Source of the DNA: an uncultured Verrucomicrobia subdivision 3 bacterium
GTDB taxonomy: Bacteria; Verrucomicrobiota; Verrucomicrobiia; Limisphaerales; UBA11358
Reading direction: 5' to 3'
Length of the DNA stretch: 52,796 nucleotides
NCBI GenBank assembly: GCA_903842235.1
Contig: CAIMLG010000238.1
Location: 1-52,796, forward strand
Both the position numbers and the translations under genes were made by a program. The notes below the pieces were generated by a model that did no database searches, was not told the origin of the DNA, and was given only the letters and a program-made list of their open reading frames with translations. How positions within the stretch are numbered: position 1 is the first letter of the stretch; each line of letters begins with the position of its first letter. Shown piece by piece: positions 26,673 to 34,134 of this stretch.

Positions 26673-27344
26673 TCAAGCCACCAGCTTGGGAAGCATGCGC
26701 CGAACCTGGGAATTTTTCAAAGCCTGGGGCCGGGAAACGGATCGTCCCAGCCACGGCAGCACAAAGGTTTTTTCAGGCGGGAAAAACGGCGCCAGGAGTT
26801 GGGCATTTGTGGCCGTGGCGGAATCGGGCCGGGCAGGCGACCGGAAAACCACCCGGGCGGCGGCGCGGGCTTTTTTTGGCAGCGCTTCCAGCGTGAGCAA
26901 AACGTGGTTTACCACGCCGAGTTGATTGGGCGCGACGATGATGGGGGTGGCGTCCAGCGCGGAAATCAGGTCGCGGGAATTGCCATCCTCGACCAGCGGG
27001 CTGAGCAAACCGCCGGCGCCTTCGACCAGCAGCACCTCGTAACATTTCTGCCGCGCCCGGAGGTGCGTGAGCACCGTCGCCAGTTTCACGGGTTTTTTTT
27101 CCTGCCGGGCGGCCAGCGCCGGCGTGACGGCCGATCGGAAATGCCACGGGTTGATTTCCTCCAGCGTCAGCGTCCCGCCCAGCGCGGCGTGCAATATTTC
27201 GGCATCGGCCCGGCCGCCGGAGCCGAGCGGCTTGAGCGCGGCAACGGCCACCCCGCGTTCGCGGAGCCACTGCGCCAGCAGCGCGGTTAAAACGGTTTTG
27301 CCCGCGCCGGTGTTCGTGGCGGTGATGAAATAGGTCCGCTGCAT
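26673..27344 (-). CDS. bioD: Dethiobiotin synthetase
   Basis: Carries out the ATP- and CO2-dependent ring closure of DAPA to dethiobiotin in biotin synthesis. From MQRTYFITATNTGAGKT it has 223 residues. Motifs: the P-loop TNTGAGKT (9-16), the substrate-lysine region ALKPLGSGG, EEINPWHF, and the Mg/ATP motif VEGAGGLLSPL. The family motif GTDTxVGKT is altered to ATNTGAGKT but keeps the GK[ST] core. The ORF track adds 25 upstream codons; the ATG at 27344 is at the conserved N-terminus. No other biotin gene is in the window. It is divergent from the satP-like gene. Confidence 0.92.
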   Translation of the reverse strand: MQRTYFITATNTGAGKTVLTALLAQWLRERGVAVAALKPLGSGGRADAEILHAALGGTLTLEEINPWHFRSAVTPALAARQEKKPVKLATVLTHLRARQKCYEVLLVEGAGGLLSPLVEDGNSRDLISALDATPIIVAPNQLGVVNHVLLTLEALPKKARAAARVVFRSPARPDSATATNAQLLAPFFPPEKTFVLPWLGRSVSRPQALKNSQVRRMLPKLVA

Positions 27345-27497
27345 GGCTCCAGCAAAGCGCAAACCGGCGGGAAACGCCATGAAAACTGGCTTGTTTTCGG
27401 CATTGCCGCCGGCGGGCATTGCGTATATTTTTCGCCCTGTTCACCGTTTCATGCAAGCTAATCAAAATCATTTAACCGCCTTAAGCACCCTTTGTTT

Positions 27498-28091
27498 ATG
27501 AATGAACCCACCCTTACCCAGCTTCAGGACACCACCGCCAATCCGGCGCCGCTCGGCCTGCTGGGCTTTGGCATGACCACCGTGGTGCTCAACCTGCACA
27601 ACGCCGGCCTTTACGAGCTGAACAGCATGATTCTTGGCATGGGCATCTTTTATGGCGGCACCGCGCAGGTGATCGCCGGCATCATGGAATGGAAAAAGAA
27701 AAACACCTTCGCTACGACGGCCTTCATTTCCTACGGTTTTTTCTGGCTGACGCTCGTGGCCCTGGTCGCGCTGCCCAAAATTTTCACGGGTATTGTCGCC
27801 ACCACGCCGGATGCCTTTGCCGCCTTTCTGGCGTGCTGGGGCGTCTTCACCGCCGTGATGTTTGTGGGCACGCTCAAGCTGAGCCGCGCCCTGCAGGTCG
27901 TATTCGGCTCGTTGACCGTGCTGTTCTTCCTGCTGGTCGCCGCCAAGCATACCGGGAACGAAGCCATCGAGCATCTGGCGGGTTATGAAGGGATATTCTG
28001 CGGGCTTTCGGCCATTTACACCGGGCTGGCCCAGGTGCTGAACGAGGTTTACGACCGGACCGTCCTGCCGCTCGGCATCCCCAAAAAGTAA
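27498..28091 (+). CDS. GPR1/FUN34/YaaH (SatP-type) acetate/succinate transporter
   Basis: Small six-helix inner-membrane channel or transporter for acetate and succinate (family knowledge). From [10 protein letters not shown] the protein has 197 residues. The N-terminal [23 protein letters not shown] is the family signature, and [34 protein letters not shown] carries the constriction-site region. The ORF track begins at a TTG; the ATG at 27498 is preferred. It is flanked by divergent bioD and co-directional tig. Confidence 0.93.
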   Translation: MNEPTLTQLQDTTANPAPLGLLGFGMTTVVLNLHNAGLYELNSMILGMGIFYGGTAQVIAGIMEWKKKNTFATTAFISYGFFWLTLVALVALPKIFTGIVATTPDAFAAFLACWGVFTAVMFVGTLKLSRALQVVFGSLTVLFFLLVAAKHTGNEAIEHLAGYEGIFCGLSAIYTGLAQVLNEVYDRTVLPLGIPKK

Positions 28092-28118
28092 GTTTTCCGG
28101 GCCTTCCCTGAAATCGAA

Positions 28119-28148
28119 TTGACGCAAACGCCGCCATTCCGCTATGCT
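28119..28148 (+). promoter_or_regulatory. Candidate sigma-70 promoter of tig
   Basis: TTGACG (28119-28124) and TATGCT (28143-28148) are 18 bases apart. Transcription would start near 28155, about 20 bases before the GTG at 28176, which supports that start over the ORF-track start at 28119. Confidence 0.5.
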
Positions 28149-28175
28149 GCGCGGCTCGTTAACTCATTTTTTATT

Positions 28176-29486
28176 GTGAACGTATCCGTTGAAAACTTGG
28201 CCCCGTGCAAAAAGCTCGTGCGGGTGGAACTGGACGCAGCCGCCGTGGACGCGGCGTTTGCCGCCATCACGAAGGATTATCAAAAGCAGGCGGCGCTGCC
28301 AGGCTTCCGGCCGGGCAAGGCCCCGCTGCCCATGGTCGTCAAGAAATACACCGCGGAAATCCAGGACGAAGCCAAGCGCAAGCTCATCGGCGACGCTTAC
28401 CGCAAGGCGATCGAGGAGCAGAAGCTCCACGTGATCGGCCAGCCCGACATCGAGGAAGTGCAGTTCGGCCGCGGCCAGATCTTGCAGTTTACCGCCACGG
28501 TGGAAACCGCGCCGGATTTCCCCCTGCCGGAATACAAGGGGTTGCCCGCCCAGCTGGAAACCAAATCCGTGACCGAGGCGGATGTGGAGAAAGCGCTCGA
28601 TCTGCTGCGCGGCCAGCACGCCAATTACAACACCGTCGCCCGCCCGCTCGCTAATGGCGACATCGCCGTGGTCAACTATGCCGGCACCTGCGACGGTCAG
28701 CCGATCACCGCGCTCGCGCCGACGGCCAAAGGCCTGACGGAACAGAAGAATTTCTGGGTGGATACGGCCGAAGGCTCGTTCATCCCCGGCTTTGCCGCGC
28801 AGCTCATCGGCACCCAAGCCGGCGATAAACGCACGGTGAACGTGGATTTCCCCGCCGACTTTGTGACCCCGCAATTGCAGGAAAAAAAGGGTGTTTACGA
28901 GGTGGAACTTGTCGAAGTGAAGGAAAAATCCCTCCCGGCGCTCGATGAAGATCTGGCCAAGAAATTTGGCGCGGAAAACCTGGAAGCCCTCAAGACTGGC
29001 GTCCGCAAGGATTTGGAAAATGAGTTGAAATACACGCAGTCCAAGGCCATCCGCGCCCAGCTTGTCCGCGCCTTGCTGGGCCGGGTGAATTTCGACTTGC
29101 CGGAAACCGCCGTGGCCCAGGAGACGCGCAACGTGGTGTATGACCTCGTCCGCCAAAACACCCAGCGCGGCGTCGCGCGGGAATTGATCGAGTCGCAGAA
29201 GGATGAAATTTACGCCAACGCCGCCGTCAGCGCCAAGGAGCGCGTCAAGCTGGCGTTCCTCGTGAGCCGCATCGCCGAGCAGGAAAAGCTGGAAGCCACT
29301 CAGGAGGATGTCCTCAAGCGTGCCCAGCAACTGGCCATGATGTATCGGATGCCGTTTGAGCAATTCCTCAAGGATTTGCAGAAGCGCAATGGGGTGAACG
29401 AGCTCTACGAGCAGGTGCTGCACGAAAAAGTGCTGGCCGTGCTCGAGAAAAACGCCACTCTCTCCGAAGGCCAGCCGTCCCGATAA
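28176..29486 (+). CDS. tig: Trigger factor
   Basis: Ribosome-bound chaperone for nascent chains. From the GTG start (NVSVENLAPCKKLVRVELD) it has 436 residues. The ribosome-binding signature is GFRPGKAP in the N-terminal domain. An FKBP-type PPIase domain follows (about 150-240, with GDIAVVNYAGTCDG and FIPGFAAQLIGTQAGDKRTV), then the long helical C-terminal chaperone domain. The 5' end is chosen because a promoter-like sequence overlaps the upstream part of the ORF and because trigger factors normally start with about this sequence. clpP, often next to tig, is instead at the right edge of the window. Confidence 0.95.
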   Translation: MNVSVENLAPCKKLVRVELDAAAVDAAFAAITKDYQKQAALPGFRPGKAPLPMVVKKYTAEIQDEAKRKLIGDAYRKAIEEQKLHVIGQPDIEEVQFGRGQILQFTATVETAPDFPLPEYKGLPAQLETKSVTEADVEKALDLLRGQHANYNTVARPLANGDIAVVNYAGTCDGQPITALAPTAKGLTEQKNFWVDTAEGSFIPGFAAQLIGTQAGDKRTVNVDFPADFVTPQLQEKKGVYEVELVEVKEKSLPALDEDLAKKFGAENLEALKTGVRKDLENELKYTQSKAIRAQLVRALLGRVNFDLPETAVAQETRNVVYDLVRQNTQRGVARELIESQKDEIYANAAVSAKERVKLAFLVSRIAEQEKLEATQEDVLKRAQQLAMMYRMPFEQFLKDLQKRNGVNELYEQVLHEKVLAVLEKNATLSEGQPSR

Positions 29487-29529
29487 CCTTTCGGTTATTT
29501 GGCTGCCGCGGCGGGCGTCTGGTTTTCTA

Positions 29530-30984
29530 ATGAAAAAAATCGGTGCCATTTTAATGTGCGCCGCCGGGTTGATCCCGGCGGTCGCTCAAACCAATCCGCC
29601 CGCCACGCGGATGCTCGCCTTGCCGGACTGTCTTGTGGAGGCGATCCAGCACAACTTCGATGTGCAGGTGGCCCGCTACGAGCCGCTGAAAGCGCAGTTC
29701 GGCCTGAACGCATCTTACGCGGGCTACGATCCGACCCTTAGTTTGTCTGGCACCCACGACCATGATCGGTTTGGCGGCACCGCCACCAACAGCTTTGCCA
29801 ACAACAACACCTTCTCGTCCGGTCTTGGCGGTTCGCTCCCGCTGGGCACGACTTACAATCTGTTCGGCAATGTGCAGGACAACACGACCGGGGAAAGTTC
29901 CAGTGGGCAGATCGGCGTTAGCGCGCGCCAGCCGTTGCTGAAGGATTTCTGGATCGATGGCACGCGGTTGAGCATCAGCGCGGCCAAAAATAATCTGAAG
30001 CTTTCCGAAAACGACTTGCGCCTGCAGCTCATCACCACGGTCACCGCCGTGGAAACCGCCTATTACGAGCTCATTTACGCCCGGGAAAACCTGAAGGTGC
30101 AGCTGGAAGCGCTGGGGTTGGCCGAACAGCAGTTGGCCGATGACAAGACCCGCCTCGTTTATGGCGCCATCGCCGAGGCGGGCGGCACCTTGGAGCAGGA
30201 CGAAGCCCAAGTAGCGCAGCACCGGGCCAGCCTGATTGCCGCGCGTTATGCGCTGTCGGCCGCTGAGAACGTGCTCAAAAGCCTGATCACGGACAATTAT
30301 GTGCAATGGCATGACGTGACCATCGAGCCCGCGACGCCCCTGGAAGCCGTGCGCCAGTTATTTGACGTGCAAGACAGCTGGACCAAAGGGCTGGCGCAGC
30401 GGCCGGATTTGCAGCAGGCCAAGCTGAACCTGGAGCAGCAGGGCATCCAGTTGAAATTTTCCCGCAACCAGCTTTTTCCCCAGCTCGACCTCACCGGCAG
30501 CCTGGGCTACAACGGCGCGGGTCGGGAAGTCAGCGATGCCTTCCATCAATACGGCACCGCCGACCGGCCGTTTTACAGCTATGGTGCCGAGCTTTCCCTT
30601 CCCCTGAGCAACGCCAAGGCGCGCAATTCCCTCAAGGCGGACAAAGCCAGCGAGCAGCAATTGTTGCTGCGGCTCAAGCAAAAGGAGCAAGGCGTCATGG
30701 TGCAGATTGACGATGCCGTCAAGCGGGCGCAGGCCGCGTGGGAAAGCACGGATGCCACCCAAAAGTCGCGCGTCTCGGCCGAAGCCGCGCTCAAGGCGGA
30801 ACAAGGTAAGTATAACGCCGGCAAAAGCACCACGTTCATCCTGTTGCAATTGCAAAATAATCTCACCGCCGCCCGCTCCCAGGAAATCCGCGCGCTGGCG
30901 GATTACAACGAGGCCCTCTCCAATCTTGCCCAGCAGGAAGGCACCACTCTGGAGCGGAATAAAGTGGATTTAACGGTGAAATAA
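29530..30984 (+). CDS. TolC-family outer-membrane protein
   Basis: A second TolC-like protein of 484 residues with a cleavable signal peptide (MKKIGAILMCAAGLIPAVAQ) and no lipobox. The TolC pattern is clear: LPDCLVEAIQHNFDVQVARYE, the barrel region GGSLPLGTTYNLFGNVQD, VETAYYELIYARENLKVQLEALGLAEQQLADD, then the second repeat QRPDLQQAKLNLEQQGIQLKFSRNQLFPQLDLTGS. It lies 43 bases after tig with no partner adaptor or pump beside it, so its system is unknown. Confidence 0.9.
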   Translation: MKKIGAILMCAAGLIPAVAQTNPPATRMLALPDCLVEAIQHNFDVQVARYEPLKAQFGLNASYAGYDPTLSLSGTHDHDRFGGTATNSFANNNTFSSGLGGSLPLGTTYNLFGNVQDNTTGESSSGQIGVSARQPLLKDFWIDGTRLSISAAKNNLKLSENDLRLQLITTVTAVETAYYELIYARENLKVQLEALGLAEQQLADDKTRLVYGAIAEAGGTLEQDEAQVAQHRASLIAARYALSAAENVLKSLITDNYVQWHDVTIEPATPLEAVRQLFDVQDSWTKGLAQRPDLQQAKLNLEQQGIQLKFSRNQLFPQLDLTGSLGYNGAGREVSDAFHQYGTADRPFYSYGAELSLPLSNAKARNSLKADKASEQQLLLRLKQKEQGVMVQIDDAVKRAQAAWESTDATQKSRVSAEAALKAEQGKYNAGKSTTFILLQLQNNLTAARSQEIRALADYNEALSNLAQQEGTTLERNKVDLTVK

Positions 30985-31192
30985 ATCCGGCTCGTTCTCC
31001 TTGTCATCCTCGAAAATTGAGGGCCAGACGAAGAATGTGCCTCGGAGGACTGTTTGATTGTTTTTTACCGTAAATCCCACGTCTCGCTCCGAGAGAACAC
31101 AGGAACATCCGATTCAATTTCAGTCCGACCTGCCTACGAGATACCGATTGCTTACGGGGCGGGCTTGCGGCTATAAACAAACCTCAGGAAAA

Positions 31193-31828
31193 ATGAAAAC
31201 TGAAATTACAGCGATCATTTTCGCACTTGCCGGAATGTCTTCCGGCTATCCGCAAGGTTTTTTAAATCTTAATTTTGAGAGCGCTACAATTCCAAGCAAT
31301 CCAACATATGCTGATATAACAGTCTCCAACTTATTTCCGAGGTGGACCGTGACGGCGCCACTATTCTATTACAATGATGTCTCGCTAACCGGCAACTCAA
31401 TAAGTATTTGGGACACGAATCCACCAGCTGCGTTTCCGCCCATTCAAGGAAGATATTTTGCTGTATTTTTCGGAGGCAATTATCCTGGATTTGGGACCGC
31501 CATTTCCCTTGGTCAAACCGGACAAATTCCGCTTTCGGCACAATCGCTGATATTTTTGGGAGCCATCGGCGGCATGCAAATAAATTTCAACGGCCAACCC
31601 ATTTCCTTCTTCAGCTTGAGCGCCACCGCCAATTATACGGTTTACGGCGCAGATATTTCGCCCTATGCCGGACAGACCGGGCAATTGCTATTTACACTTC
31701 CTCCATACGTCGGAAATGCCATGCTCGATAACATTCAGTTTTCATCTTCACCCATTCCCGAACCCGGCGTTTTATGTTTGTTCGCCTTGGGCGGCGCGTT
31801 GCTTGGCGTGCGCCGCTGGAAAAAATGA
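31193..31828 (+). CDS. PEP-CTERM sorting-domain protein
   Basis: A secreted 211-residue protein with a short signal peptide (MKTEITAIIFALAGMSSG) and the C-terminal sorting tripartite PIPEPGVLCLFALGGALLGVRRWKK: a PEP motif, a hydrophobic helix and a basic end. Exosortase would cleave near PEP and deliver the protein to the surface. The middle is a beta-rich, Asn/Ser/Gly domain of the kind often seen in PEP-CTERM proteins, with no recognisable catalytic motif. A Shine-Dalgarno-like CAGGAAAA precedes the ATG at 31193. The gene is visibly richer in A and T than its neighbours. A degraded copy of its first codons follows its stop (31824-31851). Confidence 0.85.
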   Translation: MKTEITAIIFALAGMSSGYPQGFLNLNFESATIPSNPTYADITVSNLFPRWTVTAPLFYYNDVSLTGNSISIWDTNPPAAFPPIQGRYFAVFFGGNYPGFGTAISLGQTGQIPLSAQSLIFLGAIGGMQINFNGQPISFFSLSATANYTVYGADISPYAGQTGQLLFTLPPYVGNAMLDNIQFSSSPIPEPGVLCLFALGGALLGVRRWKK

Positions 31829-31851
31829 AAATCAAAATTACAGCGAGCTGA
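31824..31851 (+). pseudogene. Remnant repeat of the PEP-CTERM gene start
   Basis: AAAATGAAAATCAAAATTAC and the following AGCGAGCTGA closely match the start of the 31193 gene (AAAATGAAAACTGAAATTAC, then AGCGATC). The remnant would read MKIKITAS and then stop. This may be the residue of a tandem duplication or the scar of an insertion; chance is possible because the stretch is short. Confidence 0.4.
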
Positions 31852-31904
31852 AAATTGGAGCCCCAAAGGCAGAAGCGAGGCACTCGCCAATCCTGCCAGG
31901 CCCT

Positions 31905-32609
31905 TTACCAAAATTGCCACGCGCCCTGCCAGACGACCCAGACGCCCAGGAGGAAATTCGTGATGGCGTGCGCCGTCATCGCTTCGCCCAGCCGGCCCTG
32001 GCGGAGCACGAGCCATTGATACGCCGCCCCGCAAATAATTCCCGCCAGCCATTCGTTGTGCGCCAATCCGAACAGCGCCGCCGTCACCAAAAACGGCACC
32101 GGCAAAAACCGGTTCAGCGGCACGGCCAGGAAATCTTTCCCGGCAATGTAGCGATACAGGAACGACCGGTAAAAAACCTCCTCCAGCGGCGGCACGATAA
32201 ACGTTGAGCCAAGAATTCGCACGCTGATGAGCAGCCACGCCACCGCGGAGCCGGCGCCGAACTGTTCCTGGGGGTTCCACGCCGGCGCGGGTTGGGCCGG
32301 CGCGTGGGACAGTCCGAGTTTCACCCAGGGCGAATTTTGCGTGGTCCACTCGCCGCTGAGGCCGGCCCAGACGGCAAAAATTCCGACGCCCACCAGCACC
32401 GCCGGCCAGCTAAACGCCCAGCGCATTTCCGCGACGAACGGCCGCATCGCCCAGATCAGCCACAGGCCCACCAGCGTTTTCGCGAGGTAAAACCAATAAG
32501 CCGAGGCTGGCCCGAACTGGCCCTGACCGGCCGTCAGCAGGAGAAAAATGCCGAACGGCACCACCCGCGCCGCCGCCGGGTTGCGGGCAAAGATTTGTTT
32601 CCACGCCAT
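31905..32609 (-). CDS. CPBP/CAAX-protease-related intramembrane protein (exosortase-associated type)
   Basis: A 234-residue membrane protein with about seven hydrophobic segments and the CPBP (ABI, PF02517) protease motifs: EEVFYRSFLYR with the glutamate pair, FGLAHNEW, and HAITNFLLG. It resembles the subgroup I recall as TIGR03008, found with PEP-CTERM/exosortase systems, which fits the neighbouring PEP-CTERM gene. It probably acts as a glutamate-type intramembrane protease; the substrate is unknown. The gspB-like gene ends 3 bases upstream on the same strand. Confidence 0.82.
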   Translation of the reverse strand: MAWKQIFARNPAAARVVPFGIFLLLTAGQGQFGPASAYWFYLAKTLVGLWLIWAMRPFVAEMRWAFSWPAVLVGVGIFAVWAGLSGEWTTQNSPWVKLGLSHAPAQPAPAWNPQEQFGAGSAVAWLLISVRILGSTFIVPPLEEVFYRSFLYRYIAGKDFLAVPLNRFLPVPFLVTAALFGLAHNEWLAGIICGAAYQWLVLRQGRLGEAMTAHAITNFLLGVWVVWQGAWQFW

Positions 32610-32612
32610 GCC

Positions 32613-33125
32613 TCAGCGCTCCATGCCCAGTTTAATCTCCTGATTCCCCGGCCCCCTGAGCGTCACCCCGGTTTGACTGATGGCTTTCACCTTGAACTGG
32701 CCCACCGCCTCGCCGGGGCGGACGGTCTTGCCGCCCACGATGGCGATCGGCTTGGTTGGGGAATAGAAAATTGCCTGCAAAACCGGCCGGTCAGCCGGGC
32801 TCGCTGGCGGAGGATCTGCTGGCGTCGGCAGCGGCGGGGCGGGGGCCTTCGGCCTTTCCACGGTTCGCGCGACGACCGGCGGTGTGACCGGCACCACCGG
32901 CTGGGTCGTCACGATGGGGTGGACCATTGTGCCCAAGCTGGGGCGGGGCCACCAAAACCAGGCTCCGAAGCCGATCACCGCCGTTAGGGTCAGAAGGATG
33001 ATACCGGGGAAGCGCCACGCGGCGGCGGGTTCGTCCGCGACCGGCTGGAGCGGCGCCAGCGGCGGGGACGAGTGGGGCGGCGGGTTTTGCCGGGCCTGTT
33101 TCAAGGCGTCGTTGATGAGGCTCAT
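32613..33125 (-). CDS. GspB/PulB-like general-secretion-associated protein
   Basis: From MSLINDALKQARQNPPP it has 170 residues. The N-terminal MSxINDALKxA motif is typical of GspB/ExeB and related proteins. It is followed by one TM segment (FPGIILLTLTAVIGFGAWFWW), a Pro-rich periplasmic linker, and a small C-terminal domain (AIFYSPTKPIAIVGGKTVRPGE to GNQEIKLGM) like the PulB/GspB periplasmic domain. With the ExeA-like ATPase immediately upstream (ATGA overlap 33122-33125) it forms an ExeA-ExeB-like pair, which in type II secretion helps insert the secretin through peptidoglycan. No other Gsp gene is visible. Confidence 0.8.
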   Translation of the reverse strand: MSLINDALKQARQNPPPHSSPPLAPLQPVADEPAAAWRFPGIILLTLTAVIGFGAWFWWPRPSLGTMVHPIVTTQPVVPVTPPVVARTVERPKAPAPPLPTPADPPPASPADRPVLQAIFYSPTKPIAIVGGKTVRPGEAVGQFKVKAISQTGVTLRGPGNQEIKLGMER

Positions 33126-33937
33126 GCGTGGATGTCTCCTTCCAGTTCGCGGATGGCGCGGCCCACCATCCGGTAATTGATGCGGTCGCTGCGCTCGACA
33201 AACCCCGCCAGCAGCGCCTTGTCGCACACGGCGTTGACCAGCCGCGGAATGCCCTTGCTATAGCCAAACACCCGCCAGAGGGCTGGCGCGGTGAAGGTCG
33301 GAAAGCCGCGCGCGCCGGCCAGCGCCAGGCGGTGGTGGATATACTGGCCGACTTCCGTCCGCGTCAGTGGATTCAAATGATACCGCACGGTGATGCGCTG
33401 GCGCAGTTGCCGGAGCTGATGGCTGTTCAGGCGGTCGCGCAATTCCGGCTGGCCCATCAGGACAATCTGCAACAGCTTCCGGTCATCCGTCTCGATATTG
33501 GAAATTAGCCGCACCTGTTCGAGCAATTCCACGGTCAGGTTCTGCGCCTCGTCCACAATGAGCACCGTCTCCCGGCCCGCCAGTGTTTGTTTCAACAAAA
33601 AATCGCTGATGCTGGCCAGCGTCTCCAGCCGGTCCCGGCCTTTCACCTCCAGGCCGTATTCCGTGGCGATGGCCTTCATCAGCTCATCCGCATTCAGGAC
33701 GGGATTCAATATCAAAGCCGTGGAGAAATTGCCGTCCAGGTGTTCCAGCAGCGCGCGGCAGAGCGTCGTTTTACCCGCGCCGACCTCGCCGGTCAGTTGG
33801 ACAAAGCCTTTGCGCTCGCGAATGCCGTAAAGAAGATGGTTGAACGCCTCGCGATGCTTCCGGCTGTGAAAAAGAAAGCGCGGATTCGGCGTGATGTCGA
33901 ACGGCGACTGCTTCAATCCGTAATATTCCAGATACAC
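33122..33937 (-). CDS. ExeA/GspA-type AAA ATPase
   Basis: The 271 residues begin MYLEYYGLKQSPFDITPNPRFLFHSRKHREA, the hallmark start of ExeA/MshM-like ATPases and of the PEP-CTERM-associated ATPase family. Walker A is GEVGAGKTT (50-58), Walker B is TVLIVDEAQNL, and sensor and arginine motifs follow (LIVLMGQPELRDRL-like QIVLMGQPELRDRL, QRITVRYHLNPL). There is no peptidoglycan-binding extension, so it is shorter than ExeA of Aeromonas. It is coupled to the GspB-like gene and next to PEP-CTERM components, so a role in surface or type II-like secretion is likely. Confidence 0.87.
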   Translation of the reverse strand: MYLEYYGLKQSPFDITPNPRFLFHSRKHREAFNHLLYGIRERKGFVQLTGEVGAGKTTLCRALLEHLDGNFSTALILNPVLNADELMKAIATEYGLEVKGRDRLETLASISDFLLKQTLAGRETVLIVDEAQNLTVELLEQVRLISNIETDDRKLLQIVLMGQPELRDRLNSHQLRQLRQRITVRYHLNPLTRTEVGQYIHHRLALAGARGFPTFTAPALWRVFGYSKGIPRLVNAVCDKALLAGFVERSDRINYRMVGRAIRELEGDIHA

Positions 33938-34098
33938 AGGTGGTTTCTTTCGCGCTAAACCGGGGTGGCCCCGAGTTCATCACCATGAAAGCACAAGATC
34001 CCAATTAGAAGCAATTGGCAATTGCGGGCGCAGGGCGGTTCGCCACCCGAAGCCGGGTGAACTTTAAAACCTCAATGATTTCCTCCGCCGTCGACCGC

Positions 34099-34128
34099 TT
34101 GACATCCCACGCCACCGCGGCAAACACT
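34099..34128 (+). promoter_or_regulatory. Candidate promoter of the glycoside hydrolase gene
   Basis: A perfect -35 TTGACA is followed at 17-18 bases by a poor -10 (AAACAC or AACACT). It would start transcription close to the ATG at 34135. Confidence 0.3.
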
Positions 34129-34134
34129 AGCCGC

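Noticed and set aside
28164-29549. 461-codon ORF on the minus strand
   Set aside because: Exact shadow of trigger factor; no motif or export signal.
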